From Anseranas semipalmata (taxonomy: Eukaryota; Chordata; Aves; Anseriformes; Anseranatidae), in NCBI GenBank assembly GCA_013399115.1, contig VXAA01001109.1:733997-797996 (forward strand): DNA of 64,000 nt. The letters are read 5' to 3'. The translations under genes and the position numbers were made by a program. The notes under the pieces were generated by a model. The model was given only the letters and a program-made list of their open reading frames with translations. It was not told the origin of the DNA and did not search any database. Positions 59,745-64,000 of this stretch are shown piece by piece; positions within the stretch are counted from its first letter, which is position 1; each line of letters begins with the position of its first letter.

Positions 59745-62700
59745 AGGGATATCTCAAGAGAGTCAAGGGCACTAGTAAGCAGATCATTTCAGCAATAATT
59801 ACACTTGACATTTAAATTATAGCCCAGAATAATTTCATTTAAGCTTTCACTAAGTAACAGGAAAAAATACATCAAGAAACATCACAGTAGAATGACAGGC
59901 TGACATGACAGCACCGTTAAACTCCTTAGATTCCTACATTTTACAAAAGATTCACGAATGGGAGAAGGGAAGCTAGAAAACAAAGCTAAAACCCCTGTTT
60001 GTTAAACTCAATTGCCTCTTAAAATTAGCACATTAAAGCAGCCACTGCAAAATCGCATAGAAACAGGCATGTAAAAAAATACGCTGCATTTAGGAATAAA
60101 CAGAGAATCGCTGTGCCACATCACTGCGAGTGTCGTTTTCAAGGGCCTGGACACTGAGCCAAAGTAGCCAAGGGACATCAGCTTTAGTGAAAGGTTTTTT
60201 GCAACTTTTTTTTTTTTAAACAACCAAAAGGTTTCCTTTGTTGCCCATGTAGTCCTGAGATGCACAGCCACTCTGAAGCCTTGTACCCAGTTAAAGAGAG
60301 ATCTTCAGCCATCTTCCTTTTCACTTCCAAATTCAAGAAGCTTTGTTTGGTATTAATTGACATTTTGACAGCGAAGTCAAAAGAGAGATCCAACAGGGGA
60401 ACAGCACTCGACTTGTTAAGAATGCAATCTGCCTTCAAAGGTAACAGCAGCCACCAGGAAACTAAACAAGAGCACTTATTTCTTTTCTGGAAGGCTCTCT
60501 TTTTACCTTGCGTGCATCCTCTGTACACCCAGTGAAATACCGTCAGTCGCACCACCTGCCCCGCTCTGTTCAGTCTCAATTTCTGCAGTTACTCAAAGGA
60601 GGCCATGAATGAAAAGATGTGGCCACAGAACAGCACAGACTTGCAGTGACTGGGACAGCCCTGCAGGACCACATTAAAAAACAAACCATTCAGGCAAAAG
60701 TTCTTAGCCAGCATGAAGTGAAGCAGCTCCAATGATTTCAATATAGCTGCATCAGCTGCTTGGGCTGGGGGAGCTTGGCTTTGTGCCCCCCAGCTGCAAT
60801 CCATATCACCTGTGCTCTAACACCAAGCATGCTCCACTGGAAAAAGGAAAGATGGTTTGGCATATAAAGCACTACTGAAGTTGAAAAGTTCGTTTTTATT
60901 TCCTGTTCCAGTTAAAGTTTCAGACGCCCAGAAAACTGTGTTCATTTCCCCCATCACATATTGGGATAATACCTACAGAACAGCAATGCAGTTTTTTCAT
61001 CATGAAAGCCCAAGAGCTTGTGCAGAAGCTAGGGCCCCATCTTTCTCAACGTTAATGACTCATAAAAGATAGGCCCTTCCTCAAAGATGCATTAAGAGAT
61101 AAAAGGCTTACCTACACAAATAGGAAACATACAGCTGATCTGCTTCCCGCAGCTATAAGACTGCAAGGGCTTGGAAATGCAGCACAGACATCCCAGACCT
61201 CTAAGGGCCTGTTAGCTCAGGGGCAGCACTTGAAACCAGACTTGAAACCAGACACTTCCAGACCTGAGCTGATAAGCCCATACAGCACTGCGCACACGAC
61301 TCAAAAAAGCTGCCAAAACATACGAGCGCTAAGTGGCCAGCTAGCAGGGCAGGGGTTGAAACATTCCCAGCCCAGAGGGCCAAACTGCCTTTGCGACATC
61401 CTTCAAAGTCAAAAGCTTTAGGGACACTACCCCATTTTGCTCTCACCCAGCTTTGCCAAGTGACAGACCAAAGAATACAGCTGACTTGGTACCCCAAAGT
61501 CTCATTAAAATAAAATCAGGACCTTCTCTCATTCTTCTCACTACCAAGGTGACACTATAGTCACATTTCATTCTCTCCCCCCTTCTGGTACAAAGGAGAA
61601 ACTCTTTTGACAGACTGCTCTAATACTAAGTAGGATTTATTTATTTCTATCTAGCCTAGATCCTCAGTGCTTTCTTTGGCAAAGGCAAGGAAGAGCAGAT
61701 GTTCAGTTCAGATAAGACTGACAAATATTGCATATTGGTTTCCTATCCTGTACAACATAGAAATTAAAATGAAAGCCAGTGAACAAGATTGCACAGATTT
61801 GGTGACTGATTTTAGAATTCAAGCAAACAAAAATCACTGAAGAAACTAACTAACTTTGCCAAATGGAAAATGTCGTAGAACCAAGTAATTTGGCTGTAGA
61901 CATTTCCTTGACCTGCAGAACTTGTCTCTAATCTACTGATTTCATCTTGCCAACCAGGCAAAACTTGGAAACCTGAGTGTTAAATGCTGGTTGCAAGTAC
62001 TGGGTACCCCAGAGCCAGGAAAGTCTAAATATTAGTAGGAAAGAAAACTGGTATAAGCAAAGAACACTCAGGAAGAATAGCCTAAGTCATCAATTTCTCC
62101 ACTAGAATACAAAGTTTAAGCGCATACATCTCGGCTGGATGACAGCTACAGAGACTGTGGTGACTCAGAAGATAAAACATCACGCAACTGAAGTTGTTTG
62201 AAGAGGTCTCCAGGGTGCGAAGCAAGAAATAACAGGATAAAAATGAACTAAGGGAATTAAGAGGAGGTTTCTTTCAGTCATAACACAGCCGAACTTAAGG
62301 GTGGAGAGGTAGGAGAGAGGTGTGGGTTGAAGCACAATAAGAATCAGGGCCATTTGTAAAATCTGTGTCCAGATCCAAGCTGCAGTTTCCAGCCTGGTGG
62401 TGATCAGGAACAGATGATTCTATAACCACTTCCCAGCACAAAGGGTGGAACTGATTACTGAAGGAAGCCGTTTTTCCCATGCTTTTCATTATGGCTGGAC
62501 ATAGCCATGGAAAACAATCACACACCAGGCATAACGAAGAGTTGCTGATTTTGTCCATCCTGCTTCCAACTTTTCCAGTAGCCCCGTTTCAACAGCATTT
62601 TCTAGCACAGGATCTCTAAGTCTTAAATAAAGAAATGATCACTGACTTGGCATTCTCAGAAGACCAAGCATTTGAACTTTTCTCTACAGCAAGTCTGTTG

Positions 62701-63479
62701 GTAATCCTGCCCAGAGTAGTTTGTTTTTTTGTTTTGTTTTTTAAGCACAAAAGCTGACATTATTATTTACAAGGTAAACTCTTGCTCTTTAGTCAGTTAG
62801 GCCCTTTCAGTATTTATGCTCTGAATACTCAGGATGAGGTTACAGCATCTCTAAATTCTATTCCCACTTCACTGAAGTCTCAGAATTCAGGATAAGGCAG
62901 ATAAGCATTACCAAACTGACAGCTGTGTGCTTGTCAAAGTAAGTTTGTGAAAACAACCCATTGGCATTTTTAATATTTTCAATAAAGTTCACTAAATGTT
63001 TCTTCTAAGCAGTTTCTTCTACAGGGCAAGTGACCCAAGGGAGACCATAACAAAGCGTACATATTGTGGGAAGAGAATGTAGCTCTGGACACCTCAGCTG
63101 GAAGCTAAAAGGAGTTGCAAGTCATTTACAAGCAATGCCTAGAAGTTGTATCAACAGAAGGAGAATCCCCAGGTCATTTTCATATCTTGCCCTTTAAACA
63201 TGCCTGACTTGACACGCATTACTTGCTTTCTCCACACCAGTTTCTTTATATGGAGTACAGGAAAGGTAAAAAGCACTGATGCCCACAAGCTGTAAGTGCC
63301 AGGGCAAAGCATCATCACTGAAAGGTAACAGCTAGTACAGACTAAGTCTCATTTCTCTCCCTAGAATTTGCAATTGCAGGACAAACTAACACTAAATGGG
63401 TTTGAACTTAGCAGGCAAACAGCACAAAGATTCAAAGTGTGAGGAAAGGTGTACTGACTTCAAAGAAAGGACAGCTGAA
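59745..63479. other. No gene recognised
   Basis: Unique-looking sequence between the two CR1 copies. It contains a 12-nt tandem duplication (ACTTGAAACCAG, two copies) at 61228-61251 and several simple T-runs. No exon that I can support. Confidence 0.4.
61228..61251. repeat. 12-nt tandem duplication
   Basis: ACTTGAAACCAG is repeated exactly twice, head to tail, a recent slippage or duplication event. Confidence 0.85.
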
Positions 63480-63724
63480 AAGAAACTAAAATCACATCAG
63501 GCAAGGTTTAAATTGGATATCAGGAAGAACTTCCTCACAGAAAGGGTGCTTAGGCACTGGAACAGGCTGCCCAGGGAGCTGGTGGAGTCACCAGGCCTGG
63601 ACATATTTAAGAGACCTGTGGATGTGGTGCTTAGGGACATGGCTTAGCAGTGACGTGGTAGCGTTAGGTGACGAGTAGACCTGATGACCTTATGGGTCTT
63701 TTCCAACCTAAACAATTCTATGAT
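63480..63724 (+). mobile_element. CR1 LINE, short 3' end fragment
   Basis: About 245 nt in the same orientation as the first copy. The end of the ORF is recognisable at 63492-63647 ([13 protein letters not shown], then [19 protein letters not shown]). The UTR carries TAGACCTGATGACCTTATGG and CTTTTCCAACCTAAACAATT, ending ATTCTATGATT. It is more 5'-truncated than the copy at 59.35 kb and independently diverged, so it is a separate insertion of a related CR1 subfamily. Confidence 0.92.
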
Positions 63725-64000
63725 TTTCAAATCAATCAAAGGAAGGAAACAGACAGAGGTGTCAGGTGATAAATATACATCTGGCTAGTTTCTCGTTCTG
63801 TTCACCTCTAAATACTGTATTTATTCAAGTCTCAGCACAGGAGGAAGGAATCTGCAGGAGGCTTGCCTTACTTTAATGAATGCGTGTATTTCATATTTCC
63901 TTAGAACTGCATCAGAAGACACCACTGGCTCCATAGTACCAGGGCTTAGCACGTGAAGACAAACTCAAGCTGCAGGTGATGCCTAGCTTAGGTGCTTATC
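63725..64000. other. No gene recognised
   Basis: Short right-hand remainder with no recognisable feature. Confidence 0.4.

Noticed and set aside
1..64000. tRNA, rRNA, CRISPR, riboswitch or bacterial operon features
   Set aside because: None seen on reading either strand; the composition, intron structure and CR1 copies indicate vertebrate nuclear DNA, where most of these do not apply.
1..64000. Endogenous retrovirus or LTR element
   Set aside because: I saw no paired LTR-like repeats, primer-binding site, polypurine tract or retroviral protein motifs.

Overview
The window looks like bird nuclear DNA. The two clear interspersed repeats, at about 59.35-59.74 kb and 63.48-63.72 kb, are 3' ends of CR1 LINEs with the typical avian terminal segment (end of the reverse-transcriptase ORF, a short 3' UTR and an ATTCTATG-like tail). 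Older MIR-like SINE fragments are also present. The sequence is mostly non-coding, with short GC-rich, CpG-containing islands. I found no bacterial-type gene, tRNA, rRNA or CRISPR array.

The main content is the 5' part of one minus-strand gene. A TATA-bearing promoter candidate lies near 35.1 kb and the first coding exon is at 34513-34167. Moving left, I could place five further minus-strand exons by splice sites plus reading phase: 21794-21717, 15933-15888, 11786-11688, 8322-8265 and 6559-6516. The six segments total 672 nt, or 224 codons with no stop, and every junction keeps frame. Introns are about 12.4, 5.8, 4.1, 3.4 and 1.7 kb. I do not recognise the protein family. The N-terminal 115 residues are a serine/proline-rich, strongly basic region built as an internal duplication (two LQLP...WSxxSTP...RRKRF units), followed by a glutamine/serine/aspartate-rich linker. 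The gene probably continues left. Possible further exons lie at 5520-5473 and perhaps 2.57-2.05 kb, where a minus-strand AATAAA follows a CpG-rich open frame.

Inside intron 5, at about 7.24-7.75 kb, lies a CpG-rich segment that ends in a strong minus-strand splice donor. The next exon (6559-6516) carries an ATG in strong Kozak context. Together they look like an internal promoter for a short isoform.

From 35.2 kb to the right end I see no convincing gene, only putative upstream or intergenic DNA. Notable points there are a perfect inverted repeat of T-box half-sites at 47.07 kb within enhancer-like sequence, a 20-bp RFX-like palindrome at 53.44 kb with a partial second copy 70 bp away, a CpG-rich segment at 50.4-50.64 kb, CTCF-like motifs, a MIR-like fragment at 43.9 kb and the two CR1 copies. 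All exon calls are from reading the sequence alone. The first two exons are the most secure, and the others depend on phase and splice-site agreement.
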